A stretch of 44,528 nt of DNA from Eisenbergiella sp900555195 (GCA_902492555.1 CABUMH010000019.1:1-44528), one strand, 5' to 3'. Counted from the stretch's first letter, positions 7,810-16,015 are shown. Notes: generated from the letters alone by a model not told the origin. Numbers and translations: made by a program.

Positions 7810-8307
7810 ATGTCTTTGACGATTACTTTAACGAGCGTGTTGGTGGGCGTAGCCGTTACAGCGGCCACGGGAAGCAGCGTGCTGGGCTTGAGCAAGCTGA
7901 TGGACCGGTTCTGCAAGGATGAAACGCAAGAGGAAGAGCAGGAGGAATACGAACCGATCCTGACCCGTTTCAGCAACGGAGATCTGCTCCGGAAGACCCT
8001 GCGGGAGCATGGGATCGAGACGGAACTTATGGAGAACGGAGAGATCCTGATGGAAAGCTCTTATGGGAAGCTGCGTTTCTATAAGGAAGGCGGTGAGGAT
8101 GCCTATTGGGTGCTGCCCTATGACCTGAAGGACCCGCAGAAGGTGCTGGAGGACATGGAAGAGCTGGATGAGGAATATATGGAGAACGTGCAGACCTTCA
8201 CCTACAATGGCCTGAAGGAACGATTGAAGGGAAGGACAGATCTGGAACTGGAATCGGAAGAAGTGCTGGAGGATAACACGATCCTTCTGACGCTGACGGT
8301 AAACTGA
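7810..8307 (+). CDS. DUF1257 (Ycf35)-like protein with hydrophobic N-terminus
   Basis: The 165-residue product starts at an ATG eight bases after AGGAGG. Residues about 3-27 (LTITLTSVLVGVAVTAATGS) are hydrophobic and may be a membrane anchor. The rest resembles DUF1257: an acidic hinge, a region ending LREHGIETELMENGEIL, then YWVLPYDL, and a C-terminal strand pattern TILLTLTV. Ycf35 proteins are usually soluble, so a hydrophobic start would be unusual. The assignment to DUF1257 rests on this weak similarity plus the neighbouring AAA and DUF2997 genes, so a profile search is needed to fix it. It ends the six-gene cluster. Confidence 0.6.
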   Translation: MSLTITLTSVLVGVAVTAATGSSVLGLSKLMDRFCKDETQEEEQEEYEPILTRFSNGDLLRKTLREHGIETELMENGEILMESSYGKLRFYKEGGEDAYWVLPYDLKDPQKVLEDMEELDEEYMENVQTFTYNGLKERLKGRTDLELESEEVLEDNTILLTLTVN

Positions 8308-8387
8308 TTTCAAGGAAGAGCAAGGGAAAGGCGTTTTCGTGCTTTCTGATTATGTATGCGCGCCAAAACGTGCAGATAGGAGTGACA

Positions 8388-9290
8388 ATGAAAATAAAAA
8401 GAACAGGAATTTTGCTGTTTGCCATCATGCTGCTTTTGACCGGCTGTGGAAGGGGCAGCACAGCGGCAAATGACGAATCCTTTGTAGGGCAGATCGGTGA
8501 AATGGATCTGCAGGATGCCGGCCTTGGAGAAGAAGAGGCCGCTTCGGAAACTGTAAATGCTGCGGACGAGGAAACGGAGACGGAAATGGCAGCGGAAGCT
8601 GTGACGGACGAGACGGCAGAGGAAGATGCGGCGGCCGGGATGGCAGAACCGGGAACGGGAGCGGAGACGGCAGCAGGAGAGACGGAAGGCGTGAGCCTGG
8701 AAAATGTGGACTGGGAAGGGCTTGCGATAAAAAGAGGGGATCTGTTCTATCCGTTCGATTCGGTTTCTGTATACGGGAAATACGGAATTTGGGCGGATGA
8801 GGAAGATCAGATCCTGATTTTGTCGAAGTCTGGCGGGGATGAACTCGTTACATTTGAGGACGTCCCATATTATGAATATGAACCGGTGGAGAAATACTAC
8901 TGTGTGCCGATGAAATATGCAGAAGACATGGAAGGGCTGCGGGTGGATGACATGCAGGAGGAACCGAGGGATCTGGTCATGGAACGAGGCTCCATCGTCG
9001 AAGAAGTGCGGGAAGGGGATTTACTGACTGCCTATGAGCTGGTAAACGGACGGCTGATAGGGGATAAGGATCAGGTATATACTCTTGGATATTATGAGGG
9101 AACGGCATATAAGGAAGTGGAAGTGAGCTGTAACGCGATCTGCTTCTATAATGATGAAGCCTTTATGACAGGCAGTTGGGATACCTTACAAGTGATCAAA
9201 ACCAGGGAAGGGTATTTCCAGGTTGATTACAGTGTGTTGGAGCCTGGATATTATAGAATGGATCATAAGATTTTCCAGGTGGTGGAATAA
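8388..9290 (+). CDS. Lipoprotein of unknown function
   Basis: The 300-residue product begins with a lipoprotein signal (KRTGILLFAIMLLLTGC), with lipobox LLTGC and Cys20 as the lipidated residue. A long linker rich in Ala, Glu and Thr spans about residues 35-110. The C-terminal part (about 118-300) is a globular region with repeated Tyr/Val-rich strands and no motif that I recognise. The start at 8388 is chosen for AGGAG six bases upstream. It follows the DUF1257-like gene by 80 bp in the same direction, so it may be a late member of that operon, although no extra link is visible. Confidence 0.75.
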   Translation: MKIKRTGILLFAIMLLLTGCGRGSTAANDESFVGQIGEMDLQDAGLGEEEAASETVNAADEETETEMAAEAVTDETAEEDAAAGMAEPGTGAETAAGETEGVSLENVDWEGLAIKRGDLFYPFDSVSVYGKYGIWADEEDQILILSKSGGDELVTFEDVPYYEYEPVEKYYCVPMKYAEDMEGLRVDDMQEEPRDLVMERGSIVEEVREGDLLTAYELVNGRLIGDKDQVYTLGYYEGTAYKEVEVSCNAICFYNDEAFMTGSWDTLQVIKTREGYFQVDYSVLEPGYYRMDHKIFQVVE

Positions 9291-9453
9291 CTGCTTCAAG
9301 ACCCGTGGGCTTTTCGGGCTGTGACAAGGTTTGGATAATGTACCCAACAGGCCGATGCTCATGTGACGCTTCATTGCTGGTTTATAATCTTTTTGCCTTT
9401 GTTTCCCAAACAATGTCGCGCTTTATCGCTTGGGTCCCCGGCGGTTCCTGAAG

Positions 9454-9514
9454 GATTTTTACCTGCAGAAAGGACATCGGTATGACACCGATGTCCTTTC
9501 TGCGCATAAAAATC
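9454..9514. repeat. Long inverted repeat between converging genes
   Basis: CAGAAAGGACATCGG (9466-9480) and CCGATGTCCTTTCTG (9488-9502) are perfect 15-bp arms around a 7-nt loop. The pairing resumes outside two mismatches with GATTTTTA (9454-9461) and TAAAAATC (9507-9514). The A/T tracts are on the wrong side for a classical terminator in either direction. It sits between the convergent lipoprotein and transglutaminase-like genes and may still stop or protect both transcripts. The rest of 9291-9517 shows nothing else. Confidence 0.8.
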
Positions 9515-9517
9515 GGT

Positions 9518-10270
9518 CTAAAACCAGGGATGCATATAGGGCGCAGGTTCAGGGCCGCAGTAGAGGCCATAGGCATCGCTGATCCAATATGTGCCGTTCA
9601 CATTAATGCGGCACCACTGATGGGAATACTGATTTTCATTCACATGTTCATACGGGATGCCGAGAATGTTCAGACAGAGCCCGGTGGCGCGGGTACAGCC
9701 CGCACAGGACGCGGTGCCGAGGATAAAATAGCCATAAGGGTCATTGTAATGAGGGGTGGACATGGAATACCCCATCCCGCTGTCAAACAGGTTCCGGATG
9801 GAAACGGTAATGCCATAGATTTGTTCTTCCAGAGGGAGCCCGATGTAAGGAGCCACCAGATTCAGGGCTGCTTGATAGGCGAGGGCAAATTCCTCATCCG
9901 TCATACGCTTTTTCAGGCTGGAATAGTTGGCCAACTGATCAATAGGAACCGGTTGGAATGCTTCCTCCGCGCTTGGAACATTTTCCATTTCTGCTGCGGG
10001 GAGATCGACAGAGACAGCGATCCCATCCACTATTTCTCCAGGCTGTGCGTCTGGTGCAGGGAATCTTCCTTCAGCCATTCCATAATTGAGATAATGGTTT
10101 AACAAAGCCTGTGCATCCGTTCCGCAGCTGGCGGCCACGTCGGGGTAGGCCGCTGCATAAAAAGCCGGATCAAACTGTGCGGCGCTGGCAGGAAGCGCCA
10201 CTGTGCCGGACAAAAGGACGATGGCACACAGGACGGATGAAAAAATGGAAATACTCTTTCTTTTTGACAT
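9518..10270 (-). CDS. Secreted transglutaminase-like protein
   Basis: The 250-residue product has a Sec signal peptide (about residues 1-30, cleavage near LPASAA). A motif of about 45 residues follows, with the pattern FYAAAYPDVA...LLNHYLNYGMAEGR, which I have seen repeated in secreted Lachnospiraceae proteins. The C-terminal half is a transglutaminase/cysteine-protease-like domain with a probable catalytic Cys in TASCAGCTRATGLCL, His in YSHQWCRI, and Asp in YWISDAYG. It probably acts outside the cell as a peptidase or crosslinker. The gene is monocistronic on the minus strand, with its own promoter at 10363-10391 and a structured leader. Confidence 0.8.
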   Translation of the reverse strand: MSKRKSISIFSSVLCAIVLLSGTVALPASAAQFDPAFYAAAYPDVAASCGTDAQALLNHYLNYGMAEGRFPAPDAQPGEIVDGIAVSVDLPAAEMENVPSAEEAFQPVPIDQLANYSSLKKRMTDEEFALAYQAALNLVAPYIGLPLEEQIYGITVSIRNLFDSGMGYSMSTPHYNDPYGYFILGTASCAGCTRATGLCLNILGIPYEHVNENQYSHQWCRINVNGTYWISDAYGLYCGPEPAPYMHPWF

Positions 10271-10290
10271 AATAGGAATCCCCCTTTCTT

Positions 10291-10345
10291 TATCCGTTTG
10301 GCCAATGGGCCAAGCGGATAGTTTAAAGCGGCTTTACAGCCGTTT
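10291..10345 (-). promoter_or_regulatory. Two stem-loops in the transglutaminase-like gene's leader
   Basis: TATCCGTTTGGCC (10291-10303) and GGCCAAGCGGATA (10308-10320) are 13-bp arms with one G-U pair. A second hairpin joins AAGCGGCT and AGCCGTTT (10325-10345). The two share CCGTTTGGC as a direct repeat. Both lie between the -10 and the start codon on the minus strand, so they would fold in the mRNA leader. The nearby run of C on the plus strand is the ribosome site (GGGGGGA). Confidence 0.6.
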
Positions 10346-10362
10346 GGCAGCTTTCTAATTAC

Positions 10363-10391
10363 ACTATAGCATCCTGAAATAAAGAATACAA
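10363..10391 (-). promoter_or_regulatory. Promoter for the transglutaminase-like gene
   Basis: On the minus strand TTGTAT (10386-10391) and TATAGT (10363-10368) are separated by exactly 17 bp. The implied leader is about 90 nt and includes two stem-loops. Confidence 0.6.
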
Positions 10392-10619
10392 TACGAAAAA
10401 ACGATGATTTTTGTACAGAACATGCGTTGGCAAACAATATCCCGCCGCGGCCCTGGGAACAGAGGGACACACAAAAAAGCAGGCCCTGCCATTCCATCCA
10501 ACGCAAAAGCCGGAAAGCCATGATTTGGCCTGATGCAGGCAAGAAAACGGCGGGATGGATACGAAGGAATACAGGGGGCTGGACTGTGCCCCGTTTTTGA
10601 AAAAAGTCTCAAAAACCCA

Positions 10620-10648
10620 TTGACATCAATAATAAGAAGTGATAATGT
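10620..10648 (+). promoter_or_regulatory. Sigma-A promoter of the hrcA operon
   Basis: A perfect TTGACA (10620-10625) is followed by TAATGT (10643-10648) after 17 bp, with an upstream TG that makes it an extended -10. The CIRCE operator begins 14 bp further on, so HrcA bound there would block transcription start. Confidence 0.75.
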
Positions 10649-10662
10649 ATGTTCAGAAGGTG

Positions 10663-10689
10663 TTAGCACTCTGATTGATTGAGTGCTAA
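10663..10689 (+). promoter_or_regulatory. CIRCE operator (HrcA binding site)
   Basis: TTAGCACTC-N9-GAGTGCTAA matches the CIRCE consensus perfectly in both 9-bp arms. It lies between the promoter and hrcA. HrcA binds CIRCE and represses the chaperone operon until heat shock diverts GroEL, so the operon here is almost certainly autoregulated. Confidence 0.97.
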
Positions 10690-10711
10690 TAACCCGAAAT
10701 GAGGTGAAGCA

Positions 10712-11746
10712 ATGGAACGGGAATTGGATGAGCGCAAGATGAAGATCCTGCATGCAATCATTCGGAATTACCTGGAGACGGGAGAGCCGGTTGGGAGCAG
10801 AACGATTTCAAAGTATACGGATCTGAATCTGAGTTCGGCCACCATCCGGAATGAGATGGCGGATCTGGAAGAGCTTGGATATATCGTTCAGCCTCATACG
10901 TCTGCCGGACGGATTCCTTCGGATAAGGGTTATCGATTGTATGTGGACAGCATGCTGGAGACGAAGGAACGGGAAGTGGAAGAACTGAAGGGGCTGCTTG
11001 TGGAGAAGGAAGATAAGATGGATCGTCTCCTTCAGCAGGTGGCGAAAGTCCTGGCAGCTAATACGAATTATGCGGCAATGATATCATCGCCGCTTTATCA
11101 TGGGAATAAGCTGAAATTCATCCAGCTCTCCAGAGTGGATGAACATCAGGTTCTGGCGGTTATCGTGGTAGAAGGAAATGTGATTAAAAACACGATGCTC
11201 CATGTGGAAGAGGCGCCGGATGAGGAAACCATGCTGAAGCTGAATATTCTGCTGAATACGCATCTGAACGGGAAATCCTTAGACGAGATTAATCTCGGGA
11301 TGATCGCGAATATGAAGCAGCAGGCAGGTATCCACAGTGTGATGGTTGGCGAGATCATTGATGCGGTGGCGGAAGCCATTCAGGCGGATGAGGATCTTGA
11401 AATTTATACCAGCGGAACGAATAATATCCTGAAATATCCGGAATTGGCGGATAAAGAACGGGCCAGCGAATTAATTAATGCTTTTGAAGAAAAACAGGCA
11501 TTAAGTCAGATCGTTCAGGAAACACTGGCTGATGAGAACAGCACGGGAATCCAGGTGTATATCGGAGATGAGACACCGGTGCAGACCATGAGAGACTGCA
11601 GTGTAGTGACTGCAACCTATGAGCTGGGAGAGGGCATGAAGGGAACGGTTGGAATTATCGGACCCAAGAGGATGGACTACGATAAGGTCGTTGGAATATT
11701 GAAGAATCTGATGACGCAGCTGGATGCGCTCTATAAGAAAACATAG
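10712..11746 (+). CDS. hrcA: Heat-inducible transcription repressor HrcA
   Basis: The 344-residue protein has the usual HrcA length. Its N-terminal winged helix contains DERKMKILHAIIRNYLETG and GSRTISKYTDLNLSSATIRN, and the classic HTSAGRIPSDKGYR follows near residue 62. It represses the operon through the CIRCE element 22 bp upstream and is known to depend on GroEL for activity. The ATG follows GAGGTGAAGC. It is the first gene of hrcA-grpE-dnaK-dnaJ. Confidence 0.98.
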   Translation: MERELDERKMKILHAIIRNYLETGEPVGSRTISKYTDLNLSSATIRNEMADLEELGYIVQPHTSAGRIPSDKGYRLYVDSMLETKEREVEELKGLLVEKEDKMDRLLQQVAKVLAANTNYAAMISSPLYHGNKLKFIQLSRVDEHQVLAVIVVEGNVIKNTMLHVEEAPDEETMLKLNILLNTHLNGKSLDEINLGMIANMKQQAGIHSVMVGEIIDAVAEAIQADEDLEIYTSGTNNILKYPELADKERASELINAFEEKQALSQIVQETLADENSTGIQVYIGDETPVQTMRDCSVVTATYELGEGMKGTVGIIGPKRMDYDKVVGILKNLMTQLDALYKKT

Positions 11747-11782
11747 AGCCCGGGATACTTGGATTGGAGTTGAAGCGAGACG

Positions 11783-12493
11783 ATGGAAAATAAGGATATT
11801 AAAATTCAGGAAGAAGAACTGGAAACCGATTCCGATGCACAGGCAGAAGGACAGCCTGACTGTGAGGAACAGGCGGCAGCGGAAGGAGCGGCTGAAGAAA
11901 GCGATGATTCCGGAGAACAGGAAGGTTCAAAGCCGGAGGACGGCGTAGAAGAAGCCGGGGAAGACGCGGCTGAAGACGGAGATGCGGAATCCGACGCAAA
12001 GGAAGAGGCGGTTAAGGAAGGGTTCTTCAGAAAGAAGAAAAAAGATAAAAAAGAAGAAGCGTACAAAGCGAGAATTGACGAACTGGAAGATCGGGTAAAA
12101 CGGCAGATGGCCGAATTCGAGAATTTCAGAAAACGTACGGATAAAGAAAAGGCAGCAATGTTCGAGACCGGCGCACGAAGCGTGATCGAAAAGGTTCTCC
12201 CCGTGGTTGATAACTTTGAAAGAGGGTTGGCAGCCGTGCCGGAGAACGAGAAGGACAGCGCATTTGTGGAAGGCATGAACAAGATATATAAGCAGTTGAT
12301 GACCGAACTGGATAATATGGGTGTGAAGCCCATAGAGGCTGTAGGTCAGGAATTCGATCCCAATTATCACAATGCGGTGATGCACATTGAAGATGAGAAC
12401 TACGGTGAAAACATCGTAGCGGAAGAATTCCAGAAAGGTTACACATATCATGATGTGGTGGTAAGACACAGCATGGTGAAGGTTGCAAACTGA
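11783..12493 (+). CDS. grpE: Nucleotide exchange factor GrpE
   Basis: GrpE releases ADP from DnaK. The product is 236 residues, with an acidic disordered N-terminus (about 1-90, rich in Glu, Ala and Asp) and a coiled coil from about KKKDKKEEAYKARIDELEDR. The conserved beta domain ends AEEFQKGYTYHDVVVRHSMVKV, the usual GrpE signature. The N-terminal extension is longer than in many Firmicutes. It lies 36 bp after hrcA and 57 bp before dnaK. Confidence 0.97.
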   Translation: MENKDIKIQEEELETDSDAQAEGQPDCEEQAAAEGAAEESDDSGEQEGSKPEDGVEEAGEDAAEDGDAESDAKEEAVKEGFFRKKKKDKKEEAYKARIDELEDRVKRQMAEFENFRKRTDKEKAAMFETGARSVIEKVLPVVDNFERGLAAVPENEKDSAFVEGMNKIYKQLMTELDNMGVKPIEAVGQEFDPNYHNAVMHIEDENYGENIVAEEFQKGYTYHDVVVRHSMVKVAN

Positions 12494-12550
12494 CGGGGCA
12501 GATATGCCCGATGAAATAGCCGTGTATATGGCGGAATGGAGGAGTATATT

Positions 12551-14422
12551 ATGAGTAAAATTATCGGTATTGACTTAGGGACGACCAATAGCTGCGTTGC
12601 TGTTATGGAAGGCGGAAAGCCTACCGTTATCGCAAATGCGGAAGGCGCAAGAACGACGCCCAGCGTTGTGGCTTTTACAAAATCCGGCGAAAGGCTGGTA
12701 GGTGAGCCTGCGAAGCGTCAGGCGGTTACCAACGCAGACAGAACAGTGTCTTCTATCAAGAGACATATGGGAAGCGATTATAAAGTTAACATTGACGCGA
12801 AGAAGTATTCTCCGCAGGAAATTTCCGCAATGATCCTGCAGAAGCTGAAAGCGGATGCAGAAAACTACCTTGGAGAGAAAGTGACAGAAGCGGTAATTAC
12901 CGTTCCTGCATATTTCAATGACGCACAGCGCCAGGCGACCAAGGACGCAGGCAAGATCGCCGGCTTGGATGTGAAACGTATCATCAACGAGCCTACGGCA
13001 GCAGCTCTGGCTTATGGGCTGGATAATGAAAAAGAACAGAAGATTATGGTTTACGACCTGGGCGGCGGTACATTTGATGTATCCATCATCGATATCGGTG
13101 ACGGCGTAATTGAAGTTATGGCGACCAACGGTGATACCCATCTGGGCGGCGATGACTTTGACAATAAGGTCATCGACTGGATGGTAAGCGAATTCAAGAA
13201 ACAGGAAGGCATTGACCTGTCCGGAGATAAAATGGCGATGCAGAGGCTGAAAGAAGCGGCGGAGAAGGCGAAGAAAGAGCTTTCCAGCGCTACCACAACC
13301 AATATCAACCTTCCGTTCATCACCGCAACTGCAGAAGGACCGAAGCACTTTGACATGGATTTGACCAGAGCGAAATTTGATGAACTGACCCATGATCTGG
13401 TTGAGAGAACTGCAATCCCTGTGCAGAACGCATTGAGAGATGCAGGAATCAGCGCTTCCGAACTGGGGAAGGTTCTGCTGGTTGGCGGTTCTACCCGTAT
13501 CCCTGCTGTTCAGGAGAAGGTAAAGATGCTGACCGGTCATGATCCGAGCAAGACGCTGAATCCGGATGAATGTGTTGCAATCGGCGCATCCGTACAGGGC
13601 GGCAAACTGGCCGGTGATGCGGGCGCAGGGGATATCCTGCTTCTGGATGTTACGCCTCTGTCCCTGTCCATTGAAACGATGGGCGGCATTGCCACAAGAC
13701 TGATTGAAAGAAATACGACGATCCCTACCAAGAAGAGTCAGATCTTCTCCACGGCTGCGGATAATCAGACTGCGGTGGATATCAACGTTCTGCAGGGTGA
13801 AAGACAGTTCGCAAGGGATAATAAGTCCCTCGGACAGTTCAGGCTGGATGGAATTCCTCCGGCACGCCGCGGCGTTCCGCAGATCGAGGTTACATTTGAT
13901 ATTGATGCGAACGGCATCGTGAATGTATCCGCTAAGGATCTGGGCACCGGAAAGGAACAGCACATCACCATCACGGCTGGATCCAACATGTCCGAAGAGG
14001 ATATCAATAAGGCTGTAAAAGAAGCGGCTGAATACGAAGCGCAGGATAAGAAGAGGAAAGAAGCGATCGATACGAGAAACGAAGCGGATTCCTTCGTGTT
14101 CCAGACCGAAAAGGCACTGGAAGATGTGGGAGATAAGCTTCCTGAATCCGATAAAGCCACTGTTCAGGCAGATCTGAATGCGCTGAAAGCGCTGCTGGAT
14201 CAGACCAAGGATCAGGAGATGACCGAATCTCAGGTGGCTGATATGAAGGCTGCACAGGAAAAACTGATGCAGAGCGCCCAGTCCCTGTTCTCCAAGATGT
14301 ATGAACAGGCACAGCAGGCAGGCGGCGCAGCGGGAGCTGATATGGGAGGCAACGCCGGAAGCGCGGATGCCAATGCCGCTCCGGAAGACGATGTGATTGA
14401 CGGAGACTTCAGAGAGGTATAA
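12551..14422 (+). CDS. dnaK: Molecular chaperone DnaK (Hsp70)
   Basis: The product is 623 residues. The start IIGIDLGTTNSCVAV is the phosphate-1 motif of Hsp70, VYDLGGGTFDVS is phosphate 2, and LLVGGSTRIPAVQ is the adenosine-binding motif. The substrate-binding domain and a C-terminal lid follow, with a Gly/Ala-rich tail ending DDVIDGDFREV, close to the usual EEVD-like terminus. DnaK folds nascent and stress-damaged proteins with DnaJ and GrpE. The start at 12551 is chosen over 12536 because GGAGGAG lies just ahead. It is part of the CIRCE-controlled operon. Confidence 0.99.
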   Translation: MSKIIGIDLGTTNSCVAVMEGGKPTVIANAEGARTTPSVVAFTKSGERLVGEPAKRQAVTNADRTVSSIKRHMGSDYKVNIDAKKYSPQEISAMILQKLKADAENYLGEKVTEAVITVPAYFNDAQRQATKDAGKIAGLDVKRIINEPTAAALAYGLDNEKEQKIMVYDLGGGTFDVSIIDIGDGVIEVMATNGDTHLGGDDFDNKVIDWMVSEFKKQEGIDLSGDKMAMQRLKEAAEKAKKELSSATTTNINLPFITATAEGPKHFDMDLTRAKFDELTHDLVERTAIPVQNALRDAGISASELGKVLLVGGSTRIPAVQEKVKMLTGHDPSKTLNPDECVAIGASVQGGKLAGDAGAGDILLLDVTPLSLSIETMGGIATRLIERNTTIPTKKSQIFSTAADNQTAVDINVLQGERQFARDNKSLGQFRLDGIPPARRGVPQIEVTFDIDANGIVNVSAKDLGTGKEQHITITAGSNMSEEDINKAVKEAAEYEAQDKKRKEAIDTRNEADSFVFQTEKALEDVGDKLPESDKATVQADLNALKALLDQTKDQEMTESQVADMKAAQEKLMQSAQSLFSKMYEQAQQAGGAAGADMGGNAGSADANAAPEDDVIDGDFREV

Positions 14423-14446
14423 AATAGAACCCGCGAACGGCTGCAG

Positions 14447-14529
14447 AGACCTGGCGGAAGGTTCCGCCGGTCTGGCCCGTAATTAAGATGAGAAAACAGA
14501 TACTAGGGGGCACTGCCGTGTCCCTTAGT
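14447..14529 (+). other. Two tandem stem-loops between dnaK and dnaJ
   Basis: The first stem-loop is AGACC(T)GGCGGAA-GG-TTCCGCC-GGTCT (14447-14473). The second pairs ACTAGGGGGCA (14502-14512) with TGTCCCTTAGT (14519-14529), with two G-U pairs. Neither has a T tract. Such intercistronic hairpins can be processing or stability sites that raise dnaK over dnaJ levels; this is an inference. Confidence 0.65.
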
Positions 14530-14557
14530 GTTGTGTCCAGAGTTTTGGAGGATTGAG

Positions 14558-15736
14558 ATGGCGGAACAGAAAAGAGATTATTATGAGGTGCTCGGCGTTG
14601 ACCGAAATGCTGACGAAGCGGCCTTAAAGAAAGCATACCGGGTCCTCGCCAAGAAATATCATCCTGATACCAATCCCGGAGACGCCGAGGCCGAGAAAAA
14701 GTTTAAAGAAGCCTCTGAAGCTTATGCGGTGCTCAGCGATCCCGAGAAAAGGCGTCAGTATGACCAATTCGGCCATGCCGCGTTTGAAGGCGGAGCGGGC
14801 GGAGGCGGCTTTGGCGGTTTTGATTTCAGCAGCGCTGATTTTGGAGATATTTTTGGAGACATATTCGGCGATTTCTTTGGCGGAGGTTCCCGCAGAGGCC
14901 GTGCAAGCAATGCGCCTGCAAAAGGAGCGAATCTTCGTACCAGCGTTCATATCACCTTTGAAGAAGCGGTATTCGGTACCACGAAGACCATAGAGCTGAA
15001 TGTGAAGGAAGAGTGTAAAACCTGTCATGGTTCCGGTGCAAAGCCGGGAACACAGCCTGTTACCTGTACCAAATGCGGCGGCAAAGGGCAGGTGGTATTC
15101 ACGCAGCAGTCCTTCTTCGGTACGGTCCGGAATGTTCAGACCTGTCCGGATTGTAACGGAACGGGAAAGGTGATTAAAGAGAAATGTGCGGACTGCCGCG
15201 GCACGGGATATGTGCCGATGCGCAAACGTTTTGAAGTAGATATTCCTGCAGGCATTGACAATGGTCAGTGCAAGCGCCTGGCCGGGCAGGGAGAGCCGGG
15301 AACGAACGGAGGGCCCAGGGGAGATGTCCTTGTGGAAGTGATTGTGGGACGCCACCCGATCTTCCAGCGGCAGGACTATAATATTTTCTCCACGGTGCCC
15401 GTTTCCTTTGCGGTAGCGGCCCTGGGAGGAGAAGTGGTGATCGACACGGTGGACGGCAAGGTGATCTATGATGTGAAGCCGGGCACCCAGACGGATACCA
15501 AAATCCGCCTGAAAGGAAAGGGCGTGCCTAACGTGAGGAACAAAGACGTGCGGGGAGACCACTATGTAACCCTTGTGGTGCAGGTACCGGATCGGCTATC
15601 CGGAGAAGCCAAGGAACTTCTGAGAAAGTTCGACGAGGCCAGCGGTGACTCTCTGAATGCGGCGAAACGGATGACAGGCACAGCTCCGGAAGGAAAGGAA
15701 AAAGAGGGCAAGAAGAAAAAAGGATTCTGGAAATAA
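14558..15736 (+). CDS. dnaJ: Co-chaperone DnaJ (Hsp40)
   Basis: DnaJ stimulates the ATPase of DnaK and delivers substrates. The 392-residue type I DnaJ has the J domain with KKYHPDTNPGD (HPD motif), a Gly/Phe-rich stretch and four CxxCxGxG zinc repeats (CKTCHGSG, CTKCGGKG, CPDCNGTG, CADCRGTG). The C-terminal substrate domain follows, with a short Lys-rich tail. The ATG at 14558 follows TTTTGGAGGATTGAG. An upstream in-frame start at 14528 has no ribosome site. Confidence 0.98.
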   Translation: MAEQKRDYYEVLGVDRNADEAALKKAYRVLAKKYHPDTNPGDAEAEKKFKEASEAYAVLSDPEKRRQYDQFGHAAFEGGAGGGGFGGFDFSSADFGDIFGDIFGDFFGGGSRRGRASNAPAKGANLRTSVHITFEEAVFGTTKTIELNVKEECKTCHGSGAKPGTQPVTCTKCGGKGQVVFTQQSFFGTVRNVQTCPDCNGTGKVIKEKCADCRGTGYVPMRKRFEVDIPAGIDNGQCKRLAGQGEPGTNGGPRGDVLVEVIVGRHPIFQRQDYNIFSTVPVSFAVAALGGEVVIDTVDGKVIYDVKPGTQTDTKIRLKGKGVPNVRNKDVRGDHYVTLVVQVPDRLSGEAKELLRKFDEASGDSLNAAKRMTGTAPEGKEKEGKKKKGFWK

Positions 15737-15827
15737 TCCGAAAGCGAGCCAGAAAGAAATATAAACAGACATATATAAGACAGAAATAAGAGGTCCATGC
15801 GTAAAAGCGCAAGGCCGAGAGAACAAT

Positions 15828-15889
15828 TCAGACAGCCCAGCCAGAAGCAAAGAGGGAGCGAGCCCTCGCCTTCCGGCCGGGCTGTCTGA
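15828..15889 (+). terminator. Stem-loop after dnaJ, probable attenuator or terminator
   Basis: TCAGACAGCCC (15828-15838) pairs with GGGCTGTCTGA (15879-15889), an 11-bp stem with a structured loop. The following bases TCTGTTTC are only a weak T tract. It probably ends most of the chaperone transcript; prmA then has its own promoter at 15987. The rest of 15737-16081 holds nothing else that I recognise. Confidence 0.55.
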
Positions 15890-15986
15890 TCTGTTTCAAA
15901 GAAACCGCCGTATGTGCCCTTTTAGATAAAAGCGGCAGGCAGGGAAACCGATGGTTTTCTTTCCCCCCGATGCGCAAGCAAGCCCC

Positions 15987-16015
15987 TTGTGAACTGTCCG
16001 GCATTATGTTAGAAT
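15987..16015 (+). promoter_or_regulatory. Promoter for prmA-rsmE
   Basis: TTGTGA (15987-15992) and TAGAAT (16010-16015) are 17 bp apart. A TG one base before the -10 makes it an extended -10. The prmA start lies about 65 bp further on. Confidence 0.6.

Noticed and set aside
9482..10102. 206-codon plus-strand frame
   Set aside because: It is antisense to the transglutaminase-like gene, which has a signal peptide, catalytic motifs, promoter and ribosome site.
10574..10595. Terminator-like hairpin GGGGC...GCCCC with GTTTTT before the hrcA promoter
   Set aside because: The stem is only about five base pairs and no plus-strand gene lies upstream to be terminated.
12575..13963. 462-codon minus-strand frame under dnaK
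   Set aside because: Shadow frame of a highly biased, strongly expressed gene; no start signals or family resemblance.
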